Source: Nocardioides marmoriginsengisoli
Lineage (GTDB): Bacteria; Actinomycetota; Actinomycetes; Propionibacteriales; Nocardioidaceae
Direction: 5' to 3'
Length of the DNA: 64,000 nt
NCBI RefSeq assembly: GCF_003725695.1
Contig: NZ_RJSE01000007.1
Location: 1,240,371-1,304,370 of the forward strand
Of this stretch, positions 42,551 through 53,779 are shown in pieces (the stretch's first letter is position 1; each line of letters opens with the position of its first letter). The notes under the pieces are model-generated. The model worked only from the letters and a program-made list of their open reading frames with translations. It was not told the DNA's origin and made no database searches. Position numbers and translations under genes: made by a program.

Positions 42551-43555
42551 TCAGGCGCAGGACTCGTAGTACCCGACCAGCTCGTCGATCGCGTCCGCCC
42601 AGGTGCGCTCGGCGACCGACTCCCGGCCGTGCGCCGCGAGCCGGCCGCGGAGCGCCCGGTCGCCCGCCAGCCTGGCGACCGCGTCGATCAAACCACCGGA
42701 CCCGCTGGTCTTGCCGACCAGCAGTCCGTTGCGCCCGTCGGTGATCACCTCGGCGGCCGCGCCGGTGCCGAAGGCGACCACCGGGACGTCGCTCGCCAGC
42801 GCCTTCCGTACGGCGGCCAGCCCGGTGTCCTGCTTCCGCGGCTGCACCAGCAGGTCGAGCGAGGCGATGCTGCGGGCCAGCTCCAGCCCGCAGGCCTCGC
42901 CGACGATCTTCGCGCCGGCCTGCTTGAGCGCCGGCGTACCGGGTCCGCAGCCGAGGACGACGAGCCGGACCCCGTCGAGGGCGGCGATCCGGCCCAGCCG
43001 GCGCACCACCTTCGTGGTCGGCTGGCCGACCGGGCCGACGTACCCGACGACGGTGAGCGGGCCCTCCGGCCGACCGACCTTCGCCCAGCGGTCGTGCAGG
43101 TCGGCGGAGCGCAGCCCCGGGTGGTGCTCGTCGGTGCGCACCCCCGCCCGCCAGACCCGTGCCTGGATCCCGGTCGTCGAGAGCACCCGGGCGGCCGCGG
43201 CGCTGCTGGCCAGCACCTTGCCCGTCCGCGGGTGCAGCGGCGTCGGGTCGAGCACCACGAGCGGGATCCCGGTGCCGTCGAGGGCGCGCATCGTGGCGGC
43301 ACCCATCGCGCGCGGGGTGAGGAACTGGGCGACGTCGGGGGAGAAGGCGGCGGCCGAGCGTCGTACCGAGGTGACCGAGAAGAGCGTCCTGGTGCGCTCG
43401 ACACGTGCTCCCCGATAGCTGTCGCTGCCCGGACCGGTGGTGAAGACCAGCACCTCGTGCCCGGCCGTGATCAGCGCGTCGGTGATGTGCCGGGCCGCCT
43501 CGGCGCCGGGGTCGGCGGCCGGGGCGAAGGTCTCGGTGACCAGCATGATCCGCAT
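42551..43555 (-). CDS. GT4-like glycosyltransferase, MgtA-like but degenerate
   Basis: A 334-residue GT-B fold protein. The N-terminus M-R-I-M-L-V-T-E-T-F-A-P resembles MgtA/PimB-type mannosyltransferases, and the C-terminal domain keeps V-V-L-G-C-G-P-G, L-A-R-S-I-A-S-L-D and A-L-A-S-D-V-P-V-V-A. Two catalytic features are altered. The E-x7-E pair is D-x7-K (D-T-G-L-A-A-V-R-K). The usual G-R-L-x-x-E-K donor-phosphate loop reads G-P-V-G-Q-P-T-T-K, so its Arg is lost. It may have a different donor, be inactive, or act as a partner protein. ATG 43555 gives the family N-terminus. Confidence 0.75.
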   Translation of the reverse strand: MRIMLVTETFAPAADPGAEAARHITDALITAGHEVLVFTTGPGSDSYRGARVERTRTLFSVTSVRRSAAAFSPDVAQFLTPRAMGAATMRALDGTGIPLVVLDPTPLHPRTGKVLASSAAAARVLSTTGIQARVWRAGVRTDEHHPGLRSADLHDRWAKVGRPEGPLTVVGYVGPVGQPTTKVVRRLGRIAALDGVRLVVLGCGPGTPALKQAGAKIVGEACGLELARSIASLDLLVQPRKQDTGLAAVRKALASDVPVVAFGTGAAAEVITDGRNGLLVGKTSGSGGLIDAVARLAGDRALRGRLAAHGRESVAERTWADAIDELVGYYESCA

Positions 43556-43674
43556 GCCTCGATGCTGCCCCGCACGCATCACAGGACCGTGAACGCACGG
43601 TAAGAGTCGGATGAACCGACGGTTGAGACATCTCACACATGGGCCGTTCGTGGCCCGGGGGAGCGCGGGGCATT

Positions 43675-43680
43675 TATTCT
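43675..43680 (+). promoter_or_regulatory. -10 element, leaderless promoter of mutA-mutB-meaB
   Basis: TATTCT is followed by GCGAACC (seven bases) and the ATG at 43688. A small GGGCC/GGCCC hairpin (43641-43656) lies upstream. Confidence 0.6.
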
Positions 43681-43687
43681 GCGAACC

Positions 43688-45481
43688 ATGACCTCACCGG
43701 CAGAGACCGCCCCTACTGCTGTGCCCCTGGACTCCGGGGACGCGCACACGCAGGCCGAGTGGGAGCACCTGGCCGCGGGCGTCCTCCGCAAGGCCGGACG
43801 CCTCGCCGAAGGCGACGCCGACGACCTGGTCTGGTCCAAGCTGACCCGCACGACCCTCGACGGCATCGCGATCACCCCGCTGGGCACGCCGGCGCTCCTC
43901 GACGACCTGCAGACCTCCGGCCGCCCCGACCGGGCCGGCGAGTGGGACGTCCGGGCCTACTTCGCGGACCCGGACGCCAAGGCCACCGCGGCTGACGTGC
44001 TCCTCGACCTCGACAACGGAGTCACCTCGATCTGGCTCGAGGTCGGCGCCGGCGGGCTCCCGGTCGACGCCCTGGGCGCCGCGCTCGACGGCGTCCTGCT
44101 CGACGTCGCTCCGGTCGTCCTCGACGCCTCCGACCCCATCGCCGCGGCGGCGGCGTTCGCCGCTCTCGCCGCGGGCACCGCCCTGGCCGACGGCACCAAC
44201 CTCGGCGCCGACCCGCTCGGCGCGCTGGCCGCCCCGGGTGCCGCCGACCTCGACGTGGCCGGCATCGTCGCGTCGGTCGCCGACACCGCGACCGACCTCG
44301 GCTGCCTGGCACTGGTGGTCGACGGCACGGCGGTCCACGACCTCGGCGCCTCCGACGTCCAGGAGCTCGGCTGGTCCTTGGCCGTCGGTGCGGCGTACCT
44401 GCGCGCCCTGGTCGCCGCCGGCTACAGCGCCGCCGACGCGGCCGCGCTGATCGAGTTCCGCTACGCGGCCACCGACGAGCAGTTCCCGACGATCGCCAAG
44501 CTCCGCGCCGCCCGCCGGCTGTGGGCACGCGTCCTCGAGCTCAGCGGCGTCGAGGACCGCAGCCAGCGCCAGCACGTGGTCACCTCGCGGCCGATGATGA
44601 GCAAGTACGACCCGTGGGTGAACATGCTGCGCACCTGCGTGGCCGCGTTCGCCGCCGGTGTCGGCGGGGCCGACTCGGTGACGGTGCTGCCGTTCGACGC
44701 CCACCTCGGCCTGCCGGACGTGTTCAGCCGCCGGATCGCCCGGAACACCTCGGCGCTGCTGATCCACGAGTCGCACCTGGCCAAGGTCGCCGACCCGGCC
44801 GGCGGTGCGTTCGCGATTGAGAAGCTCACCGACGACCTGGCGATCGCCGGGTGGGCGGAGTTCTCGACCATCGAGGCCGCCGGGGGAGCCCGGGCCGCGC
44901 TGGCCGACGGCTCGGTGCACGCCCGGATCGAGCAGGTCGTCGCCGAGCGGGAGCGTCAGATCGCCCTCCGCAAGCGGCCGCTGACCGGTCTCTCGGAGTT
45001 CCCGAACCTGGGCGAGACCCTGCCGGAGCGCCGCCCGTACGCACCCGGCGCCAAGGTCGTCCGCCCCTGGGGCCACGCCTTCGAGGAGCTGCGCGACAAC
45101 CCGTCCGGGACCGTCTTCCTGGCCACCATGGGCACCGTCGCCGCGCACACCGCGCGCGCCACCTTCGCCAGCAACCTGTTCGCCGCCGGCGGCATCGCGG
45201 TGGTCAACCCGGGTCGCAACGACGACGTCGACGCTCTGCTGGCGGCGTACGAGAGCACCGCCGGCGGCCCCGGGAACAAGCCCAGCGTGGTCTGCCTGAC
45301 CGGCAACGACAAGGCGTACGCCGCGTGGGGCGCCGAGGCGGCAGCCGCACTCCGCGCCGCCGGTGCCACCCACGTCATCCTCGCGGGCAAGGCCCCCGAG
45401 GGCGTCGACGTCGACGACACCTGCGCGATGGGCGTTGATGCCCTCGACTTCTTGAACCGGACGAGGGAGAAGCTGGCATGA
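43688..45481 (+). CDS. mutA: Methylmalonyl-CoA mutase small (non-catalytic) subunit
   Basis: A 597-residue subunit of the B12-dependent mutase. It has the TIM-barrel-like and flavodoxin-like domains of MutB but lacks the D-x-H-x-x-G cobalamin motif in its C-terminal domain, as expected for MutA. Typical pieces are [28 protein letters not shown] and [17 protein letters not shown]. The Ala-rich middle (about 115-160) is a low-complexity expansion. It forms a heterodimer with MutB, whose start overlaps its stop (ATGA). It is transcribed from a leaderless promoter. Confidence 0.93.
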   Translation: MTSPAETAPTAVPLDSGDAHTQAEWEHLAAGVLRKAGRLAEGDADDLVWSKLTRTTLDGIAITPLGTPALLDDLQTSGRPDRAGEWDVRAYFADPDAKATAADVLLDLDNGVTSIWLEVGAGGLPVDALGAALDGVLLDVAPVVLDASDPIAAAAAFAALAAGTALADGTNLGADPLGALAAPGAADLDVAGIVASVADTATDLGCLALVVDGTAVHDLGASDVQELGWSLAVGAAYLRALVAAGYSAADAAALIEFRYAATDEQFPTIAKLRAARRLWARVLELSGVEDRSQRQHVVTSRPMMSKYDPWVNMLRTCVAAFAAGVGGADSVTVLPFDAHLGLPDVFSRRIARNTSALLIHESHLAKVADPAGGAFAIEKLTDDLAIAGWAEFSTIEAAGGARAALADGSVHARIEQVVAERERQIALRKRPLTGLSEFPNLGETLPERRPYAPGAKVVRPWGHAFEELRDNPSGTVFLATMGTVAAHTARATFASNLFAAGGIAVVNPGRNDDVDALLAAYESTAGGPGNKPSVVCLTGNDKAYAAWGAEAAAALRAAGATHVILAGKAPEGVDVDDTCAMGVDALDFLNRTREKLA

Positions 45482-47640
45482 GCACGATTCCGGAGAGCTT
45501 CGCCGGCCTTCCGCTGGCGGGTGCGGGCGTCTCGACAGGCTCGACGTCCGGGGCCGAGGCGTGGGAGAGCCCCGAGGGCATCGGCGTGCTGCCGGTCTAC
45601 GGCCCCGAGCACCTGGCCGGCCTGGACGCCCAGGACACCTACCCGGGACTTGCGCCGTTCCTGCGCGGCCCGTACCCGACGATGTACACCACCCAGCCGT
45701 GGACGGTCCGCCAGTACGCCGGCTTCTCCACCGCCGAGGAGTCCAACGCGTTCTACCGGCGCAACCTGGCCGCCGGTCAGAAGGGTCTGAGCGTCGCGTT
45801 CGACCTGGCCACCCACCGCGGCTACGACTCCGACCACCCGCGCGTGGTCGGCGACGTCGGCATGGCCGGTGTCGCGATCGACTCGATCTACGACACCCGG
45901 GTGCTCTTCGAGGGCATCCCGCTGGACGAGATGTCGGTCTCGATGACGATGAACGGCGCCGTGCTGCCGGTCCTCGCCCTCTACATCGCGGCGGCCGAGG
46001 AGCAGGGGGTGAAGCCGGAGCAGCTCGCGGGGACGATCCAGAACGACATCCTCAAGGAGTTCATGGTCCGCAACACCTACATCTACCCGCCGGCGCCGAG
46101 CATGCGGATCATCTCCGACATCTTCGCCTACACCTCGCAGAAGATGCCGCGGTTCAACTCGATCTCGATCTCCGGCTACCACATCCAGGAGGCCGGGGCG
46201 ACGAACGACCTCGAGCTCGCCTACACGCTGGCCGACGGTGTCGAGTACATTCGGGCCGGCCTGGACGCCGGCATCGACATCGACGCGTTCGCACCCCGAC
46301 TCAGCTTCTTCTGGGCGATCGGGATGAACTTCTACATGGAGATCGCCAAGATGCGGGCGGCCCGGGCGCTCTGGGCGCAGCTGGTGGCCCAGTTCAACCC
46401 GAAGAACCCGAAGTCGCTGAGCCTGCGCACCCACAGCCAGACCTCCGGGTGGTCGCTGACCGCCCAGGACGTCTTCAACAACGTCCAGCGCACCTGCATC
46501 GAGGCGATGGCCGCGTCGCAGGGCCACACCCAGTCGCTGCACACCAACGCGCTGGACGAGGCGATCGCGCTGCCGACCGACTTCTCCGCCCGGATCGCCC
46601 GGAACACCCAACTGCTGCTCCAGCAGGAGTCCGGCACCACCGGCACCATCGACCCCTGGGCCGGCTCGTACTACGTCGAGAAGCTCACCCACGACCTGGC
46701 CGCCCGCGCGTGGAGCCACATCGTCGAGGCCGAGCAGGCCGGCGGGATGGCCAAGGCGATCGAGCAGGGCATCCCGAAGATGCGCATCGAGGAGGCCGCC
46801 GCCCGCACCCAGGCCCGCCTGGACGCCGGCACCCAGAAGCTGATCGGCGTGAACACCTACCGGCTCGCCGACGAGGACAAGCTGGACGTCCTCAAGGTCG
46901 ACAACGCCGAGGTCTACAAGCAGCAGCTCGCCAAGCTGGAGCGGCTGCGCGCCGAGCGCAACGACGACGACGTACGGCGGGCCCTGGACGCGCTGACCGC
47001 CTCCGCCGAGCGCGGTGCCGCGAAGAGCTCGCTGGACGGCAACCTGCTCGCGCTCGCGGTCGACGCGGCCCGGGCCAAGGCGACGGTCGGCGAGATCTCG
47101 GACGCGCTGGAGAAGGTCTACGGCCGGCACCAGGCCGTGATCCGTACGATCTCCGGTGTGTACAAGCGTGAGTCCGGTGCCAACGAGGCCGTGGCCCAGG
47201 TCCTCGCGGCGACCGACAAGTTCGCCGAGGACGAGGGCCGGCGCCCGCGGATCCTGGTCGCCAAGATGGGCCAGGACGGCCACGACCGCGGCCAGAAGGT
47301 GATCGTCACGGCCTTCGCCGACCTCGGCTTCGACGTCGACGTGGGCCCGCTGTTCAGCACGCCGGAAGAGGTCGCCCAGCAGGCGGTCGACGCCGACGTG
47401 CACGTGGTCGGGGTGAACTCGCTGGCTGCTGGTCACCTCACCCTGGTGCCGGCGCTGCAGAAGGCGCTGGCCGACCTGGGGCGCGACGACATCATGGTCG
47501 TGGTCGGCGGCGTGATCCCGCCCGACGACGTCCCGACGCTGCTGGAGATGGGCGCTGCCGCGGTCTACCCGCCGGGCACCGTGATCGCCGAGTCGGCGAT
47601 CGAGCTCCTCGCCAAGCTCTCCGCCCGCCTGGGTCACTGA
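45478..47640 (+). CDS. mutB: Methylmalonyl-CoA mutase large (catalytic) subunit
   Basis: A 720-residue adenosylcobalamin enzyme that interconverts (R)-methylmalonyl-CoA and succinyl-CoA, feeding propionyl-CoA from odd-chain fatty acids, branched amino acids and sterols into the TCA cycle. The catalytic barrel has [18 protein letters not shown] and [12 protein letters not shown]. The B12 domain has D-G-H-D-R-G with axial His602, then V-N-S-L and V-V-V-G-G-V-I-P. The length is standard. It is in one operon with mutA and meaB. It links functionally to the two succinate dehydrogenases upstream. Confidence 0.97.
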   Translation: MSTIPESFAGLPLAGAGVSTGSTSGAEAWESPEGIGVLPVYGPEHLAGLDAQDTYPGLAPFLRGPYPTMYTTQPWTVRQYAGFSTAEESNAFYRRNLAAGQKGLSVAFDLATHRGYDSDHPRVVGDVGMAGVAIDSIYDTRVLFEGIPLDEMSVSMTMNGAVLPVLALYIAAAEEQGVKPEQLAGTIQNDILKEFMVRNTYIYPPAPSMRIISDIFAYTSQKMPRFNSISISGYHIQEAGATNDLELAYTLADGVEYIRAGLDAGIDIDAFAPRLSFFWAIGMNFYMEIAKMRAARALWAQLVAQFNPKNPKSLSLRTHSQTSGWSLTAQDVFNNVQRTCIEAMAASQGHTQSLHTNALDEAIALPTDFSARIARNTQLLLQQESGTTGTIDPWAGSYYVEKLTHDLAARAWSHIVEAEQAGGMAKAIEQGIPKMRIEEAAARTQARLDAGTQKLIGVNTYRLADEDKLDVLKVDNAEVYKQQLAKLERLRAERNDDDVRRALDALTASAERGAAKSSLDGNLLALAVDAARAKATVGEISDALEKVYGRHQAVIRTISGVYKRESGANEAVAQVLAATDKFAEDEGRRPRILVAKMGQDGHDRGQKVIVTAFADLGFDVDVGPLFSTPEEVAQQAVDADVHVVGVNSLAAGHLTLVPALQKALADLGRDDIMVVVGGVIPPDDVPTLLEMGAAAVYPPGTVIAESAIELLAKLSARLGH

Positions 47641-47659
47641 CCCGTCCGGGAGGTCGAGC

Positions 47660-48661
47660 TTGTCGAAACCACCGATCGACGTCGACGGCCTGGTCGCCGG
47701 CATCCGCGCCGGCAACCGGACCGCGGTGAGCCGGGCGATCACGCTCGTGGAGAGCTCGCGGCCCGACCACCGCGACGCCTCCCGGGAGCTGCTGACGGCG
47801 CTCTCGGGGGAGTCGGGGACGGGCGCAGTCCGGGTCGGCATCTCCGGCGTACCGGGCGTGGGAAAGTCCACCTTCATCGAGGCCCTCGGCACCCACCTGA
47901 CCGCGGCCGGCCACCGGGTCGGCGTCCTCGCGGTGGATCCCTCCAGCGTCCGCACCGGCGGGTCCGTCCTCGGTGACAAGACCCGGATGGTGGCCCTCTC
48001 CGCGGACCCGCACGCCTACATCCGGCCGTCGCCGTCGGCCGGCACCCTGGGCGGGGTGGCCCGGGCGACCACCCAGGCAATGCTGGTCCTCGAGGGGGCC
48101 GGGTACGACGTGGTGCTGGTCGAGACCGTCGGGGTCGGCCAGTCCGAGGTCACCGTCGCCGGGATGGTCGACACGTTCCTGTTCCTCACCCTGGCCCGGA
48201 CCGGCGACCAGCTGCAGGGCATCAAGAAGGGCATCCTGGAGATCGCCGACGTGATCGCGGTCAACAAGGCCGACGGCGACCGGGAGACCGAGGCCCGGTC
48301 CGCGGCCCGCGAGCTGGCCGGGGCGCTCCGGCTGGTCTACTCCGGCGGCGACGCCTGGGTCCCGCCGGTGCTGACCTGCTCGGGGCTGAACGGGGTCGGC
48401 GTCGGCGACGTCTGGCAGCGGGTGCTCGACCACCGCGCCCACCTCGGCGACACCGGCCTGGTGGCCAAGCGGGCGTCCCAGCAGCTCGAGTTCACCTGGG
48501 CGCTGGTCCGCGACGAGCTCGCCGAGCGGTTGCGGCTCTCGCCCGGGGTCTCGGCGATCCGCGACCAGGTGCGCGACGCGGTCCTGGCCGGCGACCTGAC
48601 CGCACCGGCCGCCGCCGACCGGCTGCTCGCGGCCTACGACCAGCGCAGCGACCAGGGATAG
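47660..48661 (+). CDS. meaB: Methylmalonyl-CoA mutase-associated GTPase MeaB
   Basis: A 333-residue G3E-family GTPase that protects and reloads the mutase with cofactor. Walker A is G-V-P-G-V-G-K-S-T, followed by V-D-P-S-S and G-D-K-T-R-M. V-E-T-V-G-V-G-Q-S-E is the switch, and N-K-A-D gives guanine specificity. S-A-G-T-L-G-G-V-A-R-A-T is the family signature. The TTG start at 47660 is supported by GGGAGG seven bases upstream and by the family N-terminus. Its TAG stop doubles as the start of the next gene's -10 element. Confidence 0.94.
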   Translation: MSKPPIDVDGLVAGIRAGNRTAVSRAITLVESSRPDHRDASRELLTALSGESGTGAVRVGISGVPGVGKSTFIEALGTHLTAAGHRVGVLAVDPSSVRTGGSVLGDKTRMVALSADPHAYIRPSPSAGTLGGVARATTQAMLVLEGAGYDVVLVETVGVGQSEVTVAGMVDTFLFLTLARTGDQLQGIKKGILEIADVIAVNKADGDRETEARSAARELAGALRLVYSGGDAWVPPVLTCSGLNGVGVGDVWQRVLDHRAHLGDTGLVAKRASQQLEFTWALVRDELAERLRLSPGVSAIRDQVRDAVLAGDLTAPAAADRLLAAYDQRSDQG

Positions 48662-48664
48662 CCT
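48659..48664 (+). promoter_or_regulatory. -10 element built on the meaB stop codon
   Basis: TAGCCT starts with the TAG stop of meaB and is followed by TCCGGTC (seven bases) and the ATG at 48672. Confidence 0.55.
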
Positions 48665-48671
48665 TCCGGTC

Positions 48672-49859
48672 ATGAGCACCTCGCCGCTGATCGACCGCGT
48701 GCTGGCACGCATCGACGCGGCGACCCCGGAGCTGACCGAGCTCCGCCGGGACCTGCACGCCAATCCGGAGCTCTCCTGGCACGAGCAGCGCACCACCCAG
48801 CTGCTGGTGAAGCGGTTCGACGAGCTCGGCCTGGAGCCGGTGCTGTTCGGCGAGACCGGCCTGATGGTCGACATCGGTTCGGGACCCGGGCCGGTGGTGG
48901 CGCTGCGGGCCGACCTGGACGCGCTCCCGGTCCCGGACCTGACCGACGACCCCTGGCGGAGCACCGTCGAGGGCGTCGCGCACGCCTGCGGCCACGACGT
49001 GCACACGGCGGGGCTCCTCGGTGCCGGGATCGCGCTCGCCGAGGTCGCCGGCGAGCTGCCCGGCCGGGTCCGGCTGATCTTCCAGCCGGCCGAGGAGATC
49101 ATGCCCGGCGGCGCCCTGGCGGCGATCGGCGCGGGCGCTCTCGACGGCGTCGGCCGGATCTTCGGGTTGCACTGCGACCCGGGGGTGGACGTCGGCTCGC
49201 TGGGCCTGCGCGAGGGGCCGCTCACCGGGGCTGCCGACTCGCTCGACATCAGGCTCACCGGCAAGGGCGGGCACACCTCCCGCCCGCACCTGACCGAGGA
49301 CCTGACCTTCGCGCTCGGCAAGGTGATCACCGAGCTGCCGGCCGTGCTCTCCCGCCGGCTGGATCCGCGCGCCGGGGTCAGCGTGGTCTGGGGACTGGTC
49401 CGGGCCGGGTCCGCGATGAACGTGATCCCGGCGATCGGCCGGGTCGCCGGAACCGTCCGGATGCTCGACGCGGTGGCCTGGGCGGACGCCGAGACCTTGG
49501 TCACCGCGACGATCGAGCAGCTCGTCGGCCCGTACGGCGTCGTCCCCGAGGTGATCTACGTCCGCGGCGTGCCGCCGGTGGTCAACGAGCCGTTCTCGAC
49601 CGCCCTGCTGGGGCGCGCGATCGAATCGGTGGTCGGCGCCGAGGGGCACTTGTCCACCACCCAGAGCCTGGGCGGGGAGGATTTCGCCTGGTACCTGCAG
49701 CAGGTTCCCGGAGCGATGGCCCGGCTGGGCACCCGGACCCCCGGCGGGACGACCTACGACCTCCACCAGGGCGACCTGCGTGTCGACGAACGCGCGGTCC
49801 CGATCGCCGCGAAGGTGCTGGCGGCGGCCGCGATCGGGGCGCAGGTCACCGATCTGTAA
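48672..49859 (+). CDS. M20 family amidohydrolase
   Basis: A 395-residue metallopeptidase-fold enzyme that hydrolyses N-acyl amino acids or similar amides. The metal sites are recognisable: R-A-D-L-D-A-L-P near residue 80, A-C-G-H-D-V-H-T-A near 105, Q-P-A-E-E near 140 with the catalytic Glu, L-H-C-D near 168 and the late G-G-E-D-F-A-W-Y. The dimerisation lid lies at about 185-300 with G-K-G-G-H-T-S-R-P-H. It is of the hippurate/IAA-amino-acid hydrolase type. The substrate is unknown. It has its own leaderless promoter, so it need not belong functionally to the mut operon. Confidence 0.9.
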   Translation: MSTSPLIDRVLARIDAATPELTELRRDLHANPELSWHEQRTTQLLVKRFDELGLEPVLFGETGLMVDIGSGPGPVVALRADLDALPVPDLTDDPWRSTVEGVAHACGHDVHTAGLLGAGIALAEVAGELPGRVRLIFQPAEEIMPGGALAAIGAGALDGVGRIFGLHCDPGVDVGSLGLREGPLTGAADSLDIRLTGKGGHTSRPHLTEDLTFALGKVITELPAVLSRRLDPRAGVSVVWGLVRAGSAMNVIPAIGRVAGTVRMLDAVAWADAETLVTATIEQLVGPYGVVPEVIYVRGVPPVVNEPFSTALLGRAIESVVGAEGHLSTTQSLGGEDFAWYLQQVPGAMARLGTRTPGGTTYDLHQGDLRVDERAVPIAAKVLAAAAIGAQVTDL

Positions 49860-49969
49860 CAAAGCGCGTTGAGTCGGGAAACGTCCTATCGCCCGTCACC
49901 GCGCCCACATAGGGTGACGAAATCCGCGCCGTGCCGAGCGGCGCGCCCCAACACCCCTAGGAGGGCATC

Positions 49970-51043
49970 TTGCGTCGCATGGGCAAGATTGCTGTCATCG
50001 CCACGGTCGCGGCTCTGGCGCTGACCGGCTGCGGATCAGATGACAAGAAGGAGAACGGCGGCTCCGATTCCGCCAAGGGCCCGAAGGTGGGCCTCGCGTA
50101 CGACGTGGGTGGCCGAGGCGACCAGTCCTTCAACGACTCCGCCTACAAGGGCATGGAGAAGGCCGAGAAGGAGCTGGGTGCCACCATCGAGGAGGCCAAG
50201 GCCGCCCCGGGTGAGAACGACGACATTCGCGCCGAGCGGCTGCGCACCCTCGCGGATGCGGGCTTCAACCCGATCATCGCGATCGGCTTCATCTACTCGC
50301 CGGCCGCCGCCACGGTTGCCGCTGAGTACCCGAACGTGAAGTTCGCGGTCATCGACGGGTACTCCTCGACGATCCCGAAGGCGCCGCTCGACAACTTGTC
50401 CGACCTCGGCTTCGCGGAGGAGCAGGGCTCCTACCTGGTCGGTGTCGCGGCTGCGCTGAAGACCAAGGACAAGCACGTCGGTTTCGTCGGCGGTACCCAC
50501 GGCGACCTGATCAAGAAGTTCGAGGCCGGGTTCACGGCCGGCGTGAAGTCGGTCGACCGCACCATCAAGGTCGACGTCCAGTACCTGACCGAGGACCCGA
50601 ACGACGGCGCGACCGGCTTCGAGAACCCGAGCGGCGGCAAGGACGCGGCCACGGCCATGTTCGACGCCGGCGCTGACGTCGTCTACCACGCCGCCGGCAA
50701 GTCCGGTCTCGGTGTGTTCGACGCCGTCCAGGCCGCGGGCAAGGGCCACTGGGCCATCGGCGTCGACTCCGACCAGTACCTGACGGTCGACGCGGCGCAG
50801 CAGCCGTTCATCCTGACCTCGATGCTGAAGCGGGTCGACACCGCGGTGTTCGACTTCGTCAAGGCGGTCAAGGACAACACGGCCAAGCCGGGCTTCACGG
50901 TCTACGACCTGGCTGCTGACGGCGTCGGCTACTCCACCTCCGGTGGCTTCGTCGACGACATCGCGGAGCAGCTCAACGCGGCGGCCGAGAAGATCAAGTC
51001 CGGTGCGGTCGTCGTACCGACGGATCCGGCCAAGGTGAAGTGA
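49970..51043 (+). CDS. BMP-family nucleoside-binding lipoprotein
   Basis: A 357-residue substrate-binding protein of the Bmp/PnrA family, which binds purine and other nucleosides. The lipobox L-T-G-C puts lipidated Cys21 after a short basic signal peptide. K-V-G-L-A-Y-D-V-G-G-R-G-D-Q-S-F-N-D-S-A is the family signature. F-V-G-G and D-V-V-Y-H-A-A-G-K-S-G-L-G-V form the second domain, and G-V-D-S-D-Q closes the site. The TTG start has AGGAGGG at ideal spacing; an in-frame ATG three codons later is the alternative. It heads the transport operon, followed by an attenuator-like hairpin. Confidence 0.92.
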   Translation: MRRMGKIAVIATVAALALTGCGSDDKKENGGSDSAKGPKVGLAYDVGGRGDQSFNDSAYKGMEKAEKELGATIEEAKAAPGENDDIRAERLRTLADAGFNPIIAIGFIYSPAAATVAAEYPNVKFAVIDGYSSTIPKAPLDNLSDLGFAEEQGSYLVGVAAALKTKDKHVGFVGGTHGDLIKKFEAGFTAGVKSVDRTIKVDVQYLTEDPNDGATGFENPSGGKDAATAMFDAGADVVYHAAGKSGLGVFDAVQAAGKGHWAIGVDSDQYLTVDAAQQPFILTSMLKRVDTAVFDFVKAVKDNTAKPGFTVYDLAADGVGYSTSGGFVDDIAEQLNAAAEKIKSGAVVVPTDPAKVK

Positions 51044-51073
51044 CCACCAGGTCGCACTGAATCAGTTTCAACC

Positions 51074-51113
51074 GGGTGCCCGGGCGACGCGCTAGCGTGT
51101 TGCCCGGGCACCC
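51074..51113 (+). terminator. Attenuating hairpin between binding protein and ABC genes
   Basis: A perfect 12-base stem (51074-51085 with 51102-51113) extends inward with six further pairs, including G-U wobbles, to a CTAG loop. A partly T-rich stretch follows. It probably terminates some transcripts, so the lipoprotein is made in excess over the transporter. Confidence 0.65.
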
Positions 51114-51148
51114 GCCTGGTTCTTCGCCTCGTTCTGTCGGGAGGGAAT

Positions 51149-52671
<1,523 letters not shown>

Positions 52672-52675
<4 letters not shown>

Positions 52676-53757
52676 ACGTCCTACGACGGGTCCTGCTGGG
52701 CCTCGCGGCCCCGGTGCTCGCGCTGATCGTGGCGGGCCTCTTCACCACGCTGCTGCTGCTCCTCACCGGCGACGACGTCGGCGGCTTCTGGGACACGATG
52801 CTCAGCTGGCCGAAGAACCGGAACCTGGTGAACATCCTCAACTCGGCCTCGGTGCTCTACCTCTCCGGGGTGGCGGCAGCGATCGGGTTCCGGATGAACC
52901 TGTTCAACATCGGCGTCGAGGGCCAGTACAAGGTCGCCATGTTCGCGGCCGCGGTCTTCGCCGGCCAGGCGTGGCTGCCCGGCAAGCTGAACGTGATCGC
53001 GGCGGTCCTGGTCGCGATGATCGCCGGAGCGATCTGGGCCGGCATCGCCGGCATCCTGCGCACCACCCGCGGGGTCAGCGAGGTGATCTCGACGATCATG
53101 CTGAACGCCATCGCCGGGCCGCTGGTCGGATACTTCCTGGCCAAGTGGGGCCAGAGCACCGGCAACTCCACCCAGACCAAGCCGATCCCCGAGGAGAGCT
53201 GGGTCGGCGGGATCACGATCTTCTCCGACAGCGTCACCAAGCTCTACGGGCTGTCGCTGCTCGCGGTCGTGGTCGGCGTGCTGTTCTGGCTGGTGCTCAA
53301 CCGGACCCGGTTCGGGTTCGACCTGCGCGCGACCGGCTCCTCGGAGTCGGCCGCCATCGCCAGCGGGGTGAACACCAAGCGGATGATCGTGATCTCGATG
53401 CTGCTCTCCGGAGCGGTCGCCGGTCTGGTCGGGCTGCCGGTCCTCTTCGGCAACTCGCACAACTACGGTGCCTCGTTCCAGGCCGGGCTCGGCTTCGCCG
53501 GCATCGCGGTGGCGCTGCTCGGCCGCAACAACCCGGTCGGGATCGCCTTCGGCGCCCTGATCTTCGCGTTCCTCACCGAGCAGGGGAACCTGCTCAACAT
53601 CATGGCCGGGATCTCGCCGGACATCGTCGCGGTCACCCAGGGCGTGATCGTGATCGCGGTGGTGATCGCCTACGAGGTGGTCCGGCGCGCACGGACCCGG
53701 ATAGAGCAGGCGGCGGTCGCCGATGCGCTCGCGGCGGAGAAGGGAGCAGCGGCATGA
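52672..53757 (+). CDS. ABC transporter permease, nucleoside type (first)
   Basis: A 361-residue membrane protein of the BPD_transp_2 family with about nine to ten TM helices. The signature N-L-F-N-I-G-V-E-G-Q-Y near residue 80 is the analogue of the E-G-x-M/Q motif in Bmp-linked permeases. G-F-D-L-R-A-T-G-S-S-E-S-A-A at about 220 is the cytoplasmic coupling loop. The C-terminus is Ala-rich. It starts within the ATPase stop. An ATGA at its own stop would be the expected start of the second permease, but that frame is broken (see next gene). Confidence 0.92.
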
Positions 53758-53779
53758 TCGCGGTGCTCTCCCGCTACAG

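Noticed and set aside
43641..43656. GGGCC/GGCCC hairpin before mutA as a cobalamin riboswitch or terminator
   Set aside because: Too short, and the B12-box type sequence is absent; the mutA mRNA appears leaderless, which leaves no place for a riboswitch.
44956..47979. 1007-residue minus-strand frame opposite mutA, mutB and meaB
   Set aside because: Antisense to three well-identified genes; no motif.
49860..49969. Possible riboswitch before the nucleoside-binding protein gene
   Set aside because: A nucleoside transporter invites a purine riboswitch, but I found no three-way-junction pattern or conserved core; only a TAGGGT -10-like element (49910-49915) and a Shine-Dalgarno are clear.
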